NCBI GenBank assembly: GCA_949293385.1
Contig: CASFDQ010000142.1
Span: forward strand, 1-35,876
DNA length: 35,876 bases
Direction of reading: 5' to 3'
Source: an uncultured bacterium
Lineage (GTDB): Bacteria > Bacillota > Clostridia > Oscillospirales > Acutalibacteraceae
The notes below the pieces were generated by a model. It made no database searches, had not been told where the DNA came from, and worked only from the letters and a program-made list of their open reading frames with translations. Positions 1 through 7,725 of this stretch are shown here, piece by piece; within the stretch, counting starts at the first letter, position 1, and each line of letters opens with the position of its first letter. Position numbers and translations under genes: made by a program.

Positions 1-20
1 TTGTGGTATACTTTAGAATG

Positions 21-90
21 TCCATAGTGATGTTCCTTTCAGAATTGTTGTTGTCCAATCTCAATTCTACCACAGGTTCGTCACTATGGA
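21..90. repeat. Nested inverted repeats at the left window edge
   Basis: A perfect 10-base inverted repeat pairs 21-30 (TCCATAGTGA) with 81-90. A second, 7-base one (AGAATTG, 41-47) pairs with 62-68. Read on the minus strand, an ATG at 25-23 follows a GAAAGGA ribosome-binding-like sequence and opens a reading frame (MDILKYTT) that leaves the window. The arrangement could be the upstream end of an insertion sequence or a regulatory hairpin; eight codons are too few to name a family. Confidence 0.4.
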
Positions 91-148
91 TACTTTTTTC
101 TGTTTTCTTACTATTGCAGGTTCATTTTACAATGCGCCGAATTATATT

Positions 149-679
149 TTAATATTTTTTATAGACGTTTAAATATCCCATATCCATTTCCTTAAGGGAG
201 GAAGCTCCGCGGGTAAGGGCTACGGCGCCGGTACGGCACATTTCGATTATTCCGCAGGGTTTAACGACGCTTATAAAGGTATCGAGCTTAGTCGAGTCGC
301 CGGTTACCTCAATACAGAAGGACTCGGGAGCGTAGTCGATTATATTGGCCTTAAAGATATTTACGGCGTCCATGATCTCCTGATGACGCTCGGAGGAGTT
401 TCTTATCTTTATGAGAAGAAGCTCGCGGATAAGGGAGCTTTCATAAGGCATTTCGGAAATAGAGATTACCTCGTGAAGGCGGTTAAGCTGAAGAACTATC
501 TGCTTTTTGGTGTATTCGTCGCCCGTTGCGGTTATGGTCATACGGGAAACGCCGTCGGATTCGGTTGCCGAAACGGTAAGACTGTCGATATTGAAGCCTC
601 TTCGCGAAAACATTGATGCAACACGGGAAAGTACACCGAATTTATTTGAAACTCTTATAGATAATACAAACTGTTTCAT
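149..679 (-). CDS. ilvN: Acetolactate synthase small (regulatory) subunit
   Basis: Regulatory subunit of acetohydroxyacid synthase, the first common enzyme of valine, leucine and isoleucine synthesis; it binds the catalytic subunit and confers feedback inhibition by valine in the family. The 176-residue product has the typical N-terminal ACT domain (about residues 3-75, beginning with the SIRVSNKFGVLSRVASMFSRR pattern and GFNIDSL) and the usual C-terminal domain of the family. Length is normal for IlvH/IlvN. The start ATG at 679 follows AGGAGA at a good distance. It lies 16 bases downstream of ilvB in the same direction, so the two are co-transcribed and share the attenuator upstream of ilvB. 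No clear intrinsic terminator is visible between its stop and the window edge. Confidence 0.95.
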   Translation of the reverse strand: MKQFVLSIRVSNKFGVLSRVASMFSRRGFNIDSLTVSATESDGVSRMTITATGDEYTKKQIVLQLNRLHEVISISEMPYESSLIRELLLIKIRNSSERHQEIMDAVNIFKANIIDYAPESFCIEVTGDSTKLDTFISVVKPCGIIEMCRTGAVALTRGASSLKEMDMGYLNVYKKY

Positions 680-695
680 CCTTATTCTCCTTTCC

Positions 696-2372
696 TTAGA
701 GGTTTATATCTTTTTTCTTAACTATCATCTGATCCACCGTACCTCCGGGAGGGGTCATGGGAAGAACCATTTCGTCCATATCGATATGACAGTCGATAAC
801 GGCGGGACCGCCCTTAGCGAAGGCTTCGGAGAAGGCCTTTTCGAACTCGGCCATGGTGTTACACTCGTATCCGTCGGCTCCGAAGGCCTCGGCAAGCTTT
901 TTAAAGTTGGTCTTACGGCCGAGGGTCGTATTCGAATAGTGCTTCTGATAGAAGATGCTCTGCCACTGACGAACCATTCCGAGAACACCGTTATTTAAAA
1001 GAACAACGATTACCGGAACGTTAAAGCTAACGGCGGTTGCGAGCTCGTTTAAATTCATACCGAAGCTTCCGTCGCCCGTAAAGAGTACGGTCTTTCTTCC
1101 CGTTCCTACGGCCGAGCCGATAGCGGCGCCGAGACCGTAGCCCATAGTACCGAGACCGCCCGAGGTAACGAAGGTTCGGGGAGTTTTGAAGGGATATCGC
1201 TGAGCCGTCCACATCTGATGCTGACCGACGTCGGTTGCAATTACGGTATTATCGTCGGTATATTTTCCTACGCAGTCGATTATCTGATAAGGACGCATAT
1301 CGTCGGGATTGAAGTTCGGGTTAACGCTTCTCAGTTTAAACTGCTCGACCTTAGCGCGCCATTCGTCGTTTTTCTTTTCCTTTACGGCGTCGAGAAGTCT
1401 TGCTACGGCATCCTTAACGTCGGCGATTATTCCGAGATAGGCAGGAATGTTTTTGCCGAGCTCGGCAGGCTCGATATCGATATGAATAATTCGGGCGCCC
1501 GAAGCAAATTTCTTCTTGTTACCTGTAGCGCGGTCGGAGAAACGGACACCGAGGGCAATTATAACGTCGGCCTCAGCCATAGCGCGGGAGGCAGCAAAGG
1601 TGCCGTGCATTCCCTGCATACCGAGGGCATTTTTATGATCTCCCGAAATCGCCGAAAGACCCATCATCGAGCAGCCTACGGGAGCGTCGATTTTTTCGGA
1701 GAGAGCAACAACCTCTTTAGCGGCGTTTCCGATTACCACACCGCCTCCGCAGTATATGTAGGGTCTTCTCGATTCGCCGATTATATCGGCGGCGGCCTCG
1801 ATATTTTCGTCGGCGGCAAGCTCCATAGGATAGGGCTCGGTCACGGGATGAACCTCGTATTCGCAGGAGGCAAGCTGAACGTCCTTCGGAACGTCGATAA
1901 GGACGGGACCGGGACGGCCGGATTTAGCGATGGTAAAGGCTTCGCGAATGGTATCGGCAAGCTCGTCGACGCTTTTTACGAAGTAGTTATGCTTCGTAAT
2001 GGGGATAGTGATGCCCATAATGTCGACCTCCTGAAAGGAGTCGCGGCCGATAAGGTCGGTAGAAACGTTACCCGTAATGGCGACAACGGGGACCGAGTCG
2101 AGCATTGCGGTAGCAATTCCGGTAACGAGATTGGTAGCGCCGGGGCCCGAGGTAGCTATAACAACGCCGACCTCACCCGTCGCTCTCGCATATCCGTCGG
2201 CGGCATGGGCGGCGCCCTGCTCGTGTGCGGTTATGATATGCTCGATACGATCGGAATTATTGTAAAGCTCGTCATAGATATTCAGTACCGCACCGCCGGG
2301 GTATCCGAAAGCGGTCTTGCAGCCCTGCTCTATGAGGGTTTCGATAATGATCTGTGCACCTGTTAACTTCAT
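696..2372 (-). CDS. ilvB: Acetolactate synthase large (catalytic) subunit
   Basis: Thiamine-diphosphate enzyme that condenses two pyruvates to acetolactate, or pyruvate and 2-oxobutyrate to acetohydroxybutyrate. The 558 residues show the full three-domain family layout: an N-terminal pyrimidine-binding domain with the catalytic glutamate at E51 (AHEQGAAHAADGYAR), the central FAD/DHS-like domain, and the C-terminal diphosphate-binding motif GDGSFGMNLNELATAV ending in LLNN. Length matches the family. The ATG at 2372 is preceded by GAAAGGG six bases upstream. It is the first structural gene after the leader-peptide attenuator and is followed 16 bases later by ilvN. Confidence 0.97.
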   Translation of the reverse strand: MKLTGAQIIIETLIEQGCKTAFGYPGGAVLNIYDELYNNSDRIEHIITAHEQGAAHAADGYARATGEVGVVIATSGPGATNLVTGIATAMLDSVPVVAITGNVSTDLIGRDSFQEVDIMGITIPITKHNYFVKSVDELADTIREAFTIAKSGRPGPVLIDVPKDVQLASCEYEVHPVTEPYPMELAADENIEAAADIIGESRRPYIYCGGGVVIGNAAKEVVALSEKIDAPVGCSMMGLSAISGDHKNALGMQGMHGTFAASRAMAEADVIIALGVRFSDRATGNKKKFASGARIIHIDIEPAELGKNIPAYLGIIADVKDAVARLLDAVKEKKNDEWRAKVEQFKLRSVNPNFNPDDMRPYQIIDCVGKYTDDNTVIATDVGQHQMWTAQRYPFKTPRTFVTSGGLGTMGYGLGAAIGSAVGTGRKTVLFTGDGSFGMNLNELATAVSFNVPVIVVLLNNGVLGMVRQWQSIFYQKHYSNTTLGRKTNFKKLAEAFGADGYECNTMAEFEKAFSEAFAKGGPAVIDCHIDMDEMVLPMTPPGGTVDQMIVKKKDINL

Positions 2373-2395
2373 AACTTTTCCCTTTCAATTAAAAT

Positions 2396-2426
2396 AGGTC
2401 TATGCCTCCGGTGGAGCCATAGACCT
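2396..2426 (-). terminator. Intrinsic terminator of the ilv attenuator
   Basis: On the minus strand this forms a long hairpin: 14-base arms beginning AGGTCTATG and ending CATAGACCT with one internal mismatch, a four-base loop (ACCG), then the U-rich ATTTTAATT. It stands between the leader peptide and ilvB, only 23 bases ahead of the ilvB ATG, where a terminator makes sense only as an attenuator. Confidence 0.8.
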
Positions 2427-2502
2427 TTAAAAAATAAAATTTATCTGCGAATAAAAAAACACTGATACGATAAACTTATTTAAGGCTGAAGGCACAACCG
2501 GA
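2407..2502 (-). promoter_or_regulatory. Candidate antiterminator pairing in the ilv leader
   Basis: The leader RNA segment from 2502-2491 (UCCGGUUGUGCC, inside the last codons of the leader peptide) can pair with 2418-2407 (GGCUCCACCGGA, the upper 5' arm and loop of the terminator) at 10 of 12 positions. This pairing excludes the terminator. A ribosome stalled on the Ile/Val/Leu codons upstream would leave 2502-2491 free to pair; a ribosome reaching the stop codon would cover it and let the terminator form. The base pairing is seen in the sequence; the mechanism is inferred from enterobacterial ilv/leu attenuators. Confidence 0.55.
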
Positions 2503-2577
2503 CTGACCGTTATTCACCACTAGGACCAGGGAAATAACAGCTAGTAGGACTATGCTTAAAGTGCCAAAAATAAACAT
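2476..2577 (-). CDS. Branched-chain amino acid leader peptide (33 aa)
   Basis: Short open frame with a strong ribosome binding site (AAAGGAG) nine bases before its ATG at 2577, ending in TAA at 2476. The peptide starts MFIFGTLS and then runs IVLLAVISLVLVV (residues 9-21), in which 11 of 13 residues are Ile, Leu or Val; 14 of all 33 residues are. That composition just upstream of ilvBN, combined with the terminator at 2396-2426, marks it as an attenuator leader peptide whose translation senses charged branched-chain tRNAs. It is not expected to have a function after synthesis. An alternative reading as a small hydrophobic membrane peptide is possible but does not explain the adjacent RNA structures. 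Confidence 0.75.
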   Translation of the reverse strand: MFIFGTLSIVLLAVISLVLVVNNGQSGCAFSLK

Positions 2578-2606
2578 AACGATTGCTCCTTTAGAACTTG
2601 CCATAT

Positions 2607-2635
2607 AGTTTAACACACTAAAGAGCGTTTGTCAA
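2607..2635 (-). promoter_or_regulatory. Sigma-A promoter of the ilv leader and ilvBN
   Basis: Consensus -35 TTGACA (2635-2630), a 17-base spacer, and -10 TAAACT (2612-2607). Transcription would begin near 2600, about 23 bases before the leader-peptide ATG. Confidence 0.75.
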
Positions 2636-2728
2636 TAGGTTTTAAGCGGTTTTTTGTGTTTTTTTCTTTTTTTAAGTGTTTTTATCGACTGTTTTTATCG
2701 GTGAAAATTCTTGTGAAAAAAATACACA

Positions 2729-2757
2729 AAAAAGCATCTGCGATGCAGATGCTTTTT
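2729..2757 (-). terminator. Terminator after the fused glycosyltransferase gene
   Basis: Hairpin with GCATCTGC arms and a three-base loop, extended by A and T runs on both sides, starting five bases after the stop codon at 2762. The minus-strand transcript ends in six U residues; the A/T flanks would also let it work on the plus strand. Confidence 0.85.
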
Positions 2758-2761
2758 GTAA

Positions 2762-5422
2762 TTATTCCCATAATTCCTTTATAGCTTGTCGAATTCTTTC
2801 GCAATTGTTATTATCTCGGTAATAATAGAAAGCTTTCGATCGCGCGAGGTACTCTTCCTTATTCTTACAATCATTTTTCATCAGTTCTATAAGTTCATCA
2901 ACAACTTTGTCAAGTTCGGTGATAACCGGTCCAAATCCATCTCTGTCATACTTGAAATATCCCGGATTATAAAGATGTCCCTGATAGAAAGTCTCCTTAT
3001 CGAACTGCGAATAGATAATTGGTTTTCCGAGATACGCAAAATCGAAATTAACACTGGAATAGTCGGTTATAAGCACGGCTCCTTCACAGAATTCCTTGTT
3101 ATAATCAGCGATCTCGGTATGCACCGTAACGGCATCGTTTGACTCGAAATCCACACTTTGATAGGTAATGGATGGATGGATATAGAAATGGAATTCATAT
3201 CCGTATTCTTTAAGTGCGGCATGAAGTCTTTTATCATTTATAAGTCCGTTATAAAATCTAAAATAATCAGAATCCTTGAAAAACTCGTTATATCCTCTTA
3301 TGGAAACATCAGACTGAACCGCACCTGCAATATTCTTTCGCCAGGTAGGCATAAGAAGTATCTTTTTCTGAGTTCGGTTTTCGAGAGCATCATAACGGGA
3401 GAAGCCGGTAGCCTTAACTTCTTTTTCGGTATAATAGAAAGGATAAGTGAGTATCGACTCGTATTCATTCGGCGATGCGGTTACAAAAAGTTTTATATTC
3501 TTATCGAGCTTGTTCAGCCAGCCGGATATATCGTTACAGGTAATACCGTGCTGTAAAAATACAAACTTATAATTATAAAGATCCTTCATGAAGCGTTTTT
3601 TTCTTCCGAATGGATTAAGATACGGTTCATCAGCCTGGGAAGAAATTACAGCATCGGCCAACAGGAATTTAAGCTTGTATTTAATAGTTCCGAAGGGTAA
3701 TAAGCCTTTCATTCCCTTGAATTTTTTGTATTCATCATACTTTTTGGACAGAGTAAAGTATATATCTGCATCTTTTTCGTTTTCGAGCAGATATTTATAC
3801 AGTGCAATTCCGTTATCGTTAGCTGCGTTAAATCTATCGGAAACGATCCAAATAGGCTTTTTCTTAAAGCATTTTGCTATATAATATGCCATTCGGTATA
3901 AAATTAAGAATACCTGCTTTCTTTTAAGAAGGCGAAGCATATACATAAACTCGTTTCGCATAACCGCAAGCTTGCTGCGTTTGGTTACGAAAAGTGTCGA
4001 CCTGCGAAGTCTAACGATGTGATCTTTACAAACATAAAAGCTTCCGCCTGTGCTTTCGCATATTTTAGAATAGCTGCTTGTGCATATTTTGACCGTAAAT
4101 TCTTCAGTATCGTTTATAGTTGCCTTAAACTGAAGTTCTGCTCCCGCTTTCAGTTCCATGTCTACGGTAAATCGCTGATTACCCAGCGCGTTATCAAAAT
4201 TATCTACTAACGGATAATGCTTATAATCGCCTATACTAAGCGGGTATTCATTGCCTAGATTGTCAACTAATTTAAACTTTATGTTCTCTACCTGCTGATG
4301 CGCTAAAAGGCCTTCAATATGAAGGGTTCCGTCGTTATTTTGCTCTAAAATACAAACTTTAGCATTAAAATAAGCGGTTCCGAACAGACGGAGCGGCTCT
4401 GATTCGTCATCGTTTTTATAATACAGAACTTTATCAAGCACGAAAAGATTTTTTTCGAAATCTTTGTCCTTGGTTTTCGCCGACGTAAACATATAACTGA
4501 TAGGAAATCTGCGTATACTGAAAATTACACTATAATCAATATAACCAATCAGTTTCTTTAATGTATTTATATACTCTTCCTTAATACTACTGTCAATGCT
4601 TTCGTCAACCGCTTCTCTTATTCTCCACTGAAGATCGTACATTACGGAATACTGAACATAAGGTATTACCTTGCCAAATTTTTCGATCGATAGGTCGATC
4701 ATTCTCTGATACGCAAGTCTCGGAGTGTCGACGTACCAGGACTCATTCTTTCGGCTGAGACCTAAAATAGAGTCATTGGTAAAGCGTTTTCTGTAATTAT
4801 ATACAGCTTCGCGAATAACTCCGTATTTACCGGCGTTAAGTATAAGTTCTCCGATATATGGGAAATCCTCCGAAACTTTAAGACCGGTATCAAACTTAAA
4901 ACCCTTAAGTGCGTCGGCCTTAATAAACGAGGTTGCGGCACTAAGCTGAATAGCTTGGGGTTCTTCATAAATATCGATAACCCTTGTTTTTGAGAACTTA
5001 AAATTAAGAGGATGTCTAAAACCGGTCTGGGCTTCAAACAGTCTGATACGGATAGCTGCAAGGGTAATATCCTGATGCTTTTTAAAAAAATCGTATACAA
5101 GGGTACAAACGTTATTTTCCAGAATATCATCAGGATCGCAGAAATTTACAATCTCTCCGTCAACATATTCCAAACCGACATTTCTTGCATCCGAAAGTCC
5201 GCCGTTTTCTTTTTTTATATATACGACGTTGTCGGGATATTGTTCCTTGTATCTTAAGCAGATCTCTTCGGAATTATCAGGGCTTCCATCGTTAACCAGA
5301 ATCAACTGAATATTATCTTTAAAGCCGATTTTCTGATTGATAACACTATCTACTGCTTCTACAAGATAGTCTTCAACCTTATATACCGACATAATTATTG
5401 AAAACTTAAACTTTGGTTTCAT
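2762..5422 (-). CDS. Fused GT2 glycosyltransferase / CDP-glycerol glycerophosphotransferase
   Basis: A two-enzyme protein of 886 residues that probably builds a wall or capsule polymer containing sugar and polyol phosphate. Residues 1-230 form a family 2 glycosyltransferase: SIIMSVYKVEDYL (8-20), VNDGS (43-47), ENGGLSDARN (72-81) and the metal-binding DPDD (96-99). Residues about 520-886 form a CDP-glycerol glycerophosphotransferase (TagB/TagF type): KKPIWIVSDR (521-530), LQHGI (623-627), PTWR (692-695), TDYSS (786-790). A middle stretch (about 330-450) looks beta-rich, perhaps a linker or accessory domain. The ATG follows AAAGGAG by eight bases. It has its own promoter at 5462-5490 and terminator, so it is a separate unit downstream of the Stealth gene, in the same direction. 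The exact polymer and acceptor cannot be told from sequence. Confidence 0.88.
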   Translation of the reverse strand: MKPKFKFSIIMSVYKVEDYLVEAVDSVINQKIGFKDNIQLILVNDGSPDNSEEICLRYKEQYPDNVVYIKKENGGLSDARNVGLEYVDGEIVNFCDPDDILENNVCTLVYDFFKKHQDITLAAIRIRLFEAQTGFRHPLNFKFSKTRVIDIYEEPQAIQLSAATSFIKADALKGFKFDTGLKVSEDFPYIGELILNAGKYGVIREAVYNYRKRFTNDSILGLSRKNESWYVDTPRLAYQRMIDLSIEKFGKVIPYVQYSVMYDLQWRIREAVDESIDSSIKEEYINTLKKLIGYIDYSVIFSIRRFPISYMFTSAKTKDKDFEKNLFVLDKVLYYKNDDESEPLRLFGTAYFNAKVCILEQNNDGTLHIEGLLAHQQVENIKFKLVDNLGNEYPLSIGDYKHYPLVDNFDNALGNQRFTVDMELKAGAELQFKATINDTEEFTVKICTSSYSKICESTGGSFYVCKDHIVRLRRSTLFVTKRSKLAVMRNEFMYMLRLLKRKQVFLILYRMAYYIAKCFKKKPIWIVSDRFNAANDNGIALYKYLLENEKDADIYFTLSKKYDEYKKFKGMKGLLPFGTIKYKLKFLLADAVISSQADEPYLNPFGRKKRFMKDLYNYKFVFLQHGITCNDISGWLNKLDKNIKLFVTASPNEYESILTYPFYYTEKEVKATGFSRYDALENRTQKKILLMPTWRKNIAGAVQSDVSIRGYNEFFKDSDYFRFYNGLINDKRLHAALKEYGYEFHFYIHPSITYQSVDFESNDAVTVHTEIADYNKEFCEGAVLITDYSSVNFDFAYLGKPIIYSQFDKETFYQGHLYNPGYFKYDRDGFGPVITELDKVVDELIELMKNDCKNKEEYLARSKAFYYYRDNNNCERIRQAIKELWE

Positions 5423-5461
5423 TTTATTAACTCCTTTGCAAATCGCAACATAACTAATCGT

Positions 5462-5490
5462 AGTATATCATATACGACAACGTTTTTCAA
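5462..5490 (-). promoter_or_regulatory. Promoter of the fused GT2/glycerophosphotransferase gene
   Basis: -35 TTGAAA (5490-5485), 17-base spacer, -10 TATACT (5467-5462), leaving roughly 35-40 bases of leader before the ATG at 5422. Confidence 0.7.
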
Positions 5491-5516
5491 GTCGTCGACA
5501 AAGATATTCCGCTAAA

Positions 5517-6515
5517 TTATATTTCAAAAGACGATTTTTCGGGTAATATTTTATTAATAGCTTCCTTTACCTTTTGCTTTTTATCTTCAAAATCGACCGT
5601 TTTTGCGGTATCGTTTATACAGAGCATTTTATATTTGCCCGAAGAAATATCTTCAAGCAAATGCGAAAAGTTGCTCTCTTTTATATGGTAACAGCGGGCT
5701 GATTTCGGACTCCGTACAGAAACCTCGCCTTTGGCCATCTGCCAGAATTTTATCACCCACTGATTAACGTCATCGCTTTTACGAAACTTATGAGAACAGG
5801 TATTATCGAGAATTTCGGGCTCTGCTTTCCAGACCTCCTCAAAATTCGATTTCAAAAAACTGTTAGCGGCATGCTGATAATAAAAACCCGAAAACCACTT
5901 CCACGGAAGCAAAAGAAGGGTTTTTAAAACATTCCTAAGCCCGTTTTTGGGATTAAACCAGATCCCGATATTTTCTTTCAGACACACGGTTTTGTTAAAA
6001 TGAGAATTGATAACCGTCAGATTCGATCCGTTATAGTGCCCCGCACTGTCTTTTCCGAAAAAGATACAGTCAAGAGCAACCGTATCGCAGGGCTTTGAAT
6101 TTTCAAAAAAATACTCGGGCTTTACGTACGAGGTAAGAAAAATATCGTCGTTAAAGTATACGAACCGCTCGGCAAGGCCTTTAATTCGGTGAAGGTTCAG
6201 CTCTATAGCGTGTGAACTGAAGGTAGGAAGATACTTTTCGGGAATAAAATCCTTATGATTTACGATATTAAGCTTTTCGTTACTTGTATCGAGCCATGAC
6301 GGCAGATGCCCCCAGGTGACGAAATGAATTCTATTTACCCAGGGAGCAAATTTTTCTACCGCGCGAAACCAATACCTAAGGTTGTCCCAATCGCGAAAAC
6401 GAACCTCGCTATTTGCCGCGCTGTTCGTTTTTTCGTCGTATTTTGCCTTTTCCTTTTGCCAGTCAGGGTCATTTCCGTCGACCCACGTAATAACAAAATC
6501 GATAGGCTGCTTAAT
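5517..6515 (-). CDS. Stealth-family sugar-phosphate transferase (non-AUG start)
   Basis: Stealth proteins transfer hexose-1-phosphate or similar units in capsule and wall polymer synthesis. Counting from an ATT codon at 6515, the 332-residue frame shows conserved region 1 at 5-19 (IDFVITWVDGNDPDW), region 2 at about 39-127 (RDWDNLRYW, HFVTWGHLP, YFNDDIFL) and C-terminal regions 3 and 4 (HNGSN-like stretch near 160, HKFRKSDDVNQW, SFSHLLED-like end). No ATG, GTG or TTG occurs in frame before 5987, which would delete regions 1 and 2. The ATT gives a natural family N-terminus and has GGAG ten bases upstream, inside the last codons of the preceding gene, whose UGA stop (6524-6522) lies in the same frame. 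So either an AUU start with coupled reinitiation, or UGA readthrough producing a fusion. Ends 27 bases before the promoter of the next gene. Confidence 0.8.
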   Translation of the reverse strand: MKQPIDFVITWVDGNDPDWQKEKAKYDEKTNSAANSEVRFRDWDNLRYWFRAVEKFAPWVNRIHFVTWGHLPSWLDTSNEKLNIVNHKDFIPEKYLPTFSSHAIELNLHRIKGLAERFVYFNDDIFLTSYVKPEYFFENSKPCDTVALDCIFFGKDSAGHYNGSNLTVINSHFNKTVCLKENIGIWFNPKNGLRNVLKTLLLLPWKWFSGFYYQHAANSFLKSNFEEVWKAEPEILDNTCSHKFRKSDDVNQWVIKFWQMAKGEVSVRSPKSARCYHIKESNFSHLLEDISSGKYKMLCINDTAKTVDFEDKKQKVKEAINKILPEKSSFEI

Positions 6516-6521
6516 AGTGTA

Positions 6522-7670
6522 TCAGCTCCATTTATCTTTTATAGCCTTAAAAACCCGCTTGCAATTTTCGGCGTCGAAAAGGTCAAAAAAGTTATCCTGA
6601 CGGATACGGTATTTATCGGGGTTTTTAAAACCCATTTCTGCAAGCGCGGTAACGTATTCGGCTACTTCGTCAGCCGTCGTAAACACAGGGCCAAAGCCGT
6701 CTTTTTCGTAACTGAAATAACCTTTTTTATAATGCTCCTTGGTATAGCGCCCGTAATCGAACTGAAAATAGCAAAGAGGTTTTTTCATATATGCGAAATC
6801 GGTTTGAATACTTGAATAATCGGTTATAAGAAAGGCAGACGATTTTAAAAGCTCATCAACCCTGTATTCGGGGTATTTACAGATTTCAAGTTTTTTATTA
6901 TCGGACGAAAAGCAGTCGGCAAACCTCTGCGCCTCACGGTGAAGATAAAATTTTACCGAAAAGCCCTTTTCTTCACAGAGCTTTTTAAGCTTTTCGTTAT
7001 TTAAAAGTTCAAGATACCGACGGTAGTATTCGGTTTCCAAAAAATCGGAAATGTTTTTATCGATATTTTTCACAAAGGAGGAATTTCCGAGCCATTCTCT
7101 CCAGGTCGGCATAATGAGTATCTGCTTTTCAGCAGTCGGCAGGTTATGAAGCATATCGAATCTCGGTAATCCTAAAAGTTTAACTACGCCCTTCGGATAT
7201 CCGTAGTTGTCTCTGACGTACTCATACTCGCGGGTCGTAGAGGTTACAAACAGACTCATTCCGGTATTTTTATAGTATAAAAATTCGATATCGGTAAGGA
7301 TCACTCCGTGCTGAAGAAAAACGCGGTTGTTTTTAAGCAGGCCGTAGACCTCTAAAAGGTAGCAAACGGCAGAGTTCGGTTTTCCGCCCTTTTGGGAGCT
7401 TATATTTACCCTTGCAGTAAGGTAAAGCACCCAGTGACTAAAGCTTCCGTAGTTTACCGTTTTTCCTACCGCTTCTACCCTTTGGCGGTCCGGACTGCCC
7501 TTACACACAGCAAAGACGCAATCCTGTTCGGGTTGCGTCTTACAAAGGTATTTAAAAAACACAAATCCGTTATCCGCCGCCTCTTTTCCGTTGTCGCAGA
7601 TAAGCCATAAGTCTTTCCGCTTTTGTTTTTTAAAAACGGCGACAGGCAGGGCAAACATAAAAAGAAACAA
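6522..7670 (-). CDS. CDP-glycerol glycerophosphotransferase (TagB/TagF type)
   Basis: Transfers glycerol phosphate or a related polyol phosphate from its CDP-activated form to a growing surface polymer at the cytoplasmic membrane. The 382 residues from a TTG codon contain KDLWLICDNGKEAADNG, FLQHGVILTD, the TREYEYV stretch, MPTWREWLG, LITDYSSIQTDFAY and KKPLCYFQFD, all family hallmarks. Homology-like sequence (ILRFIKKLKYVKLRDIGHL) continues upstream of this TTG without a stop back to an ATT at 7724, one base after the stop of the ATPase gene; a start there would give 400 residues and a more usual N-terminus, but no ATG/GTG/TTG exists in that stretch. It follows the exporter genes and precedes the Stealth gene in one transcription unit. 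Confidence 0.88.
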   Translation of the reverse strand: MFLFMFALPVAVFKKQKRKDLWLICDNGKEAADNGFVFFKYLCKTQPEQDCVFAVCKGSPDRQRVEAVGKTVNYGSFSHWVLYLTARVNISSQKGGKPNSAVCYLLEVYGLLKNNRVFLQHGVILTDIEFLYYKNTGMSLFVTSTTREYEYVRDNYGYPKGVVKLLGLPRFDMLHNLPTAEKQILIMPTWREWLGNSSFVKNIDKNISDFLETEYYRRYLELLNNEKLKKLCEEKGFSVKFYLHREAQRFADCFSSDNKKLEICKYPEYRVDELLKSSAFLITDYSSIQTDFAYMKKPLCYFQFDYGRYTKEHYKKGYFSYEKDGFGPVFTTADEVAEYVTALAEMGFKNPDKYRIRQDNFFDLFDAENCKRVFKAIKDKWS

Positions 7671-7725
7671 ATGCCCTATATCCCGAAGCTTAACGTATTT
7701 CAGTTTTTTTATAAATCTTAAAATT

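Noticed and set aside
1218..2366. A 382-codon plus-strand frame opposite ilvB
   Set aside because: It is the antisense shadow of a well-supported gene with codon bias that avoids stops on the other strand.
2373..2635. T-box riboswitch upstream of ilvBN
   Set aside because: No T-box consensus (AARGGTGGAACCGCG-like) and no specifier loop arrangement; the leader peptide explains the region better.
5517..5987. A 156-residue gene starting at GTG 5987
   Set aside because: The frame upstream stays open and encodes Stealth conserved regions 1 and 2; the short form would be a headless fragment.
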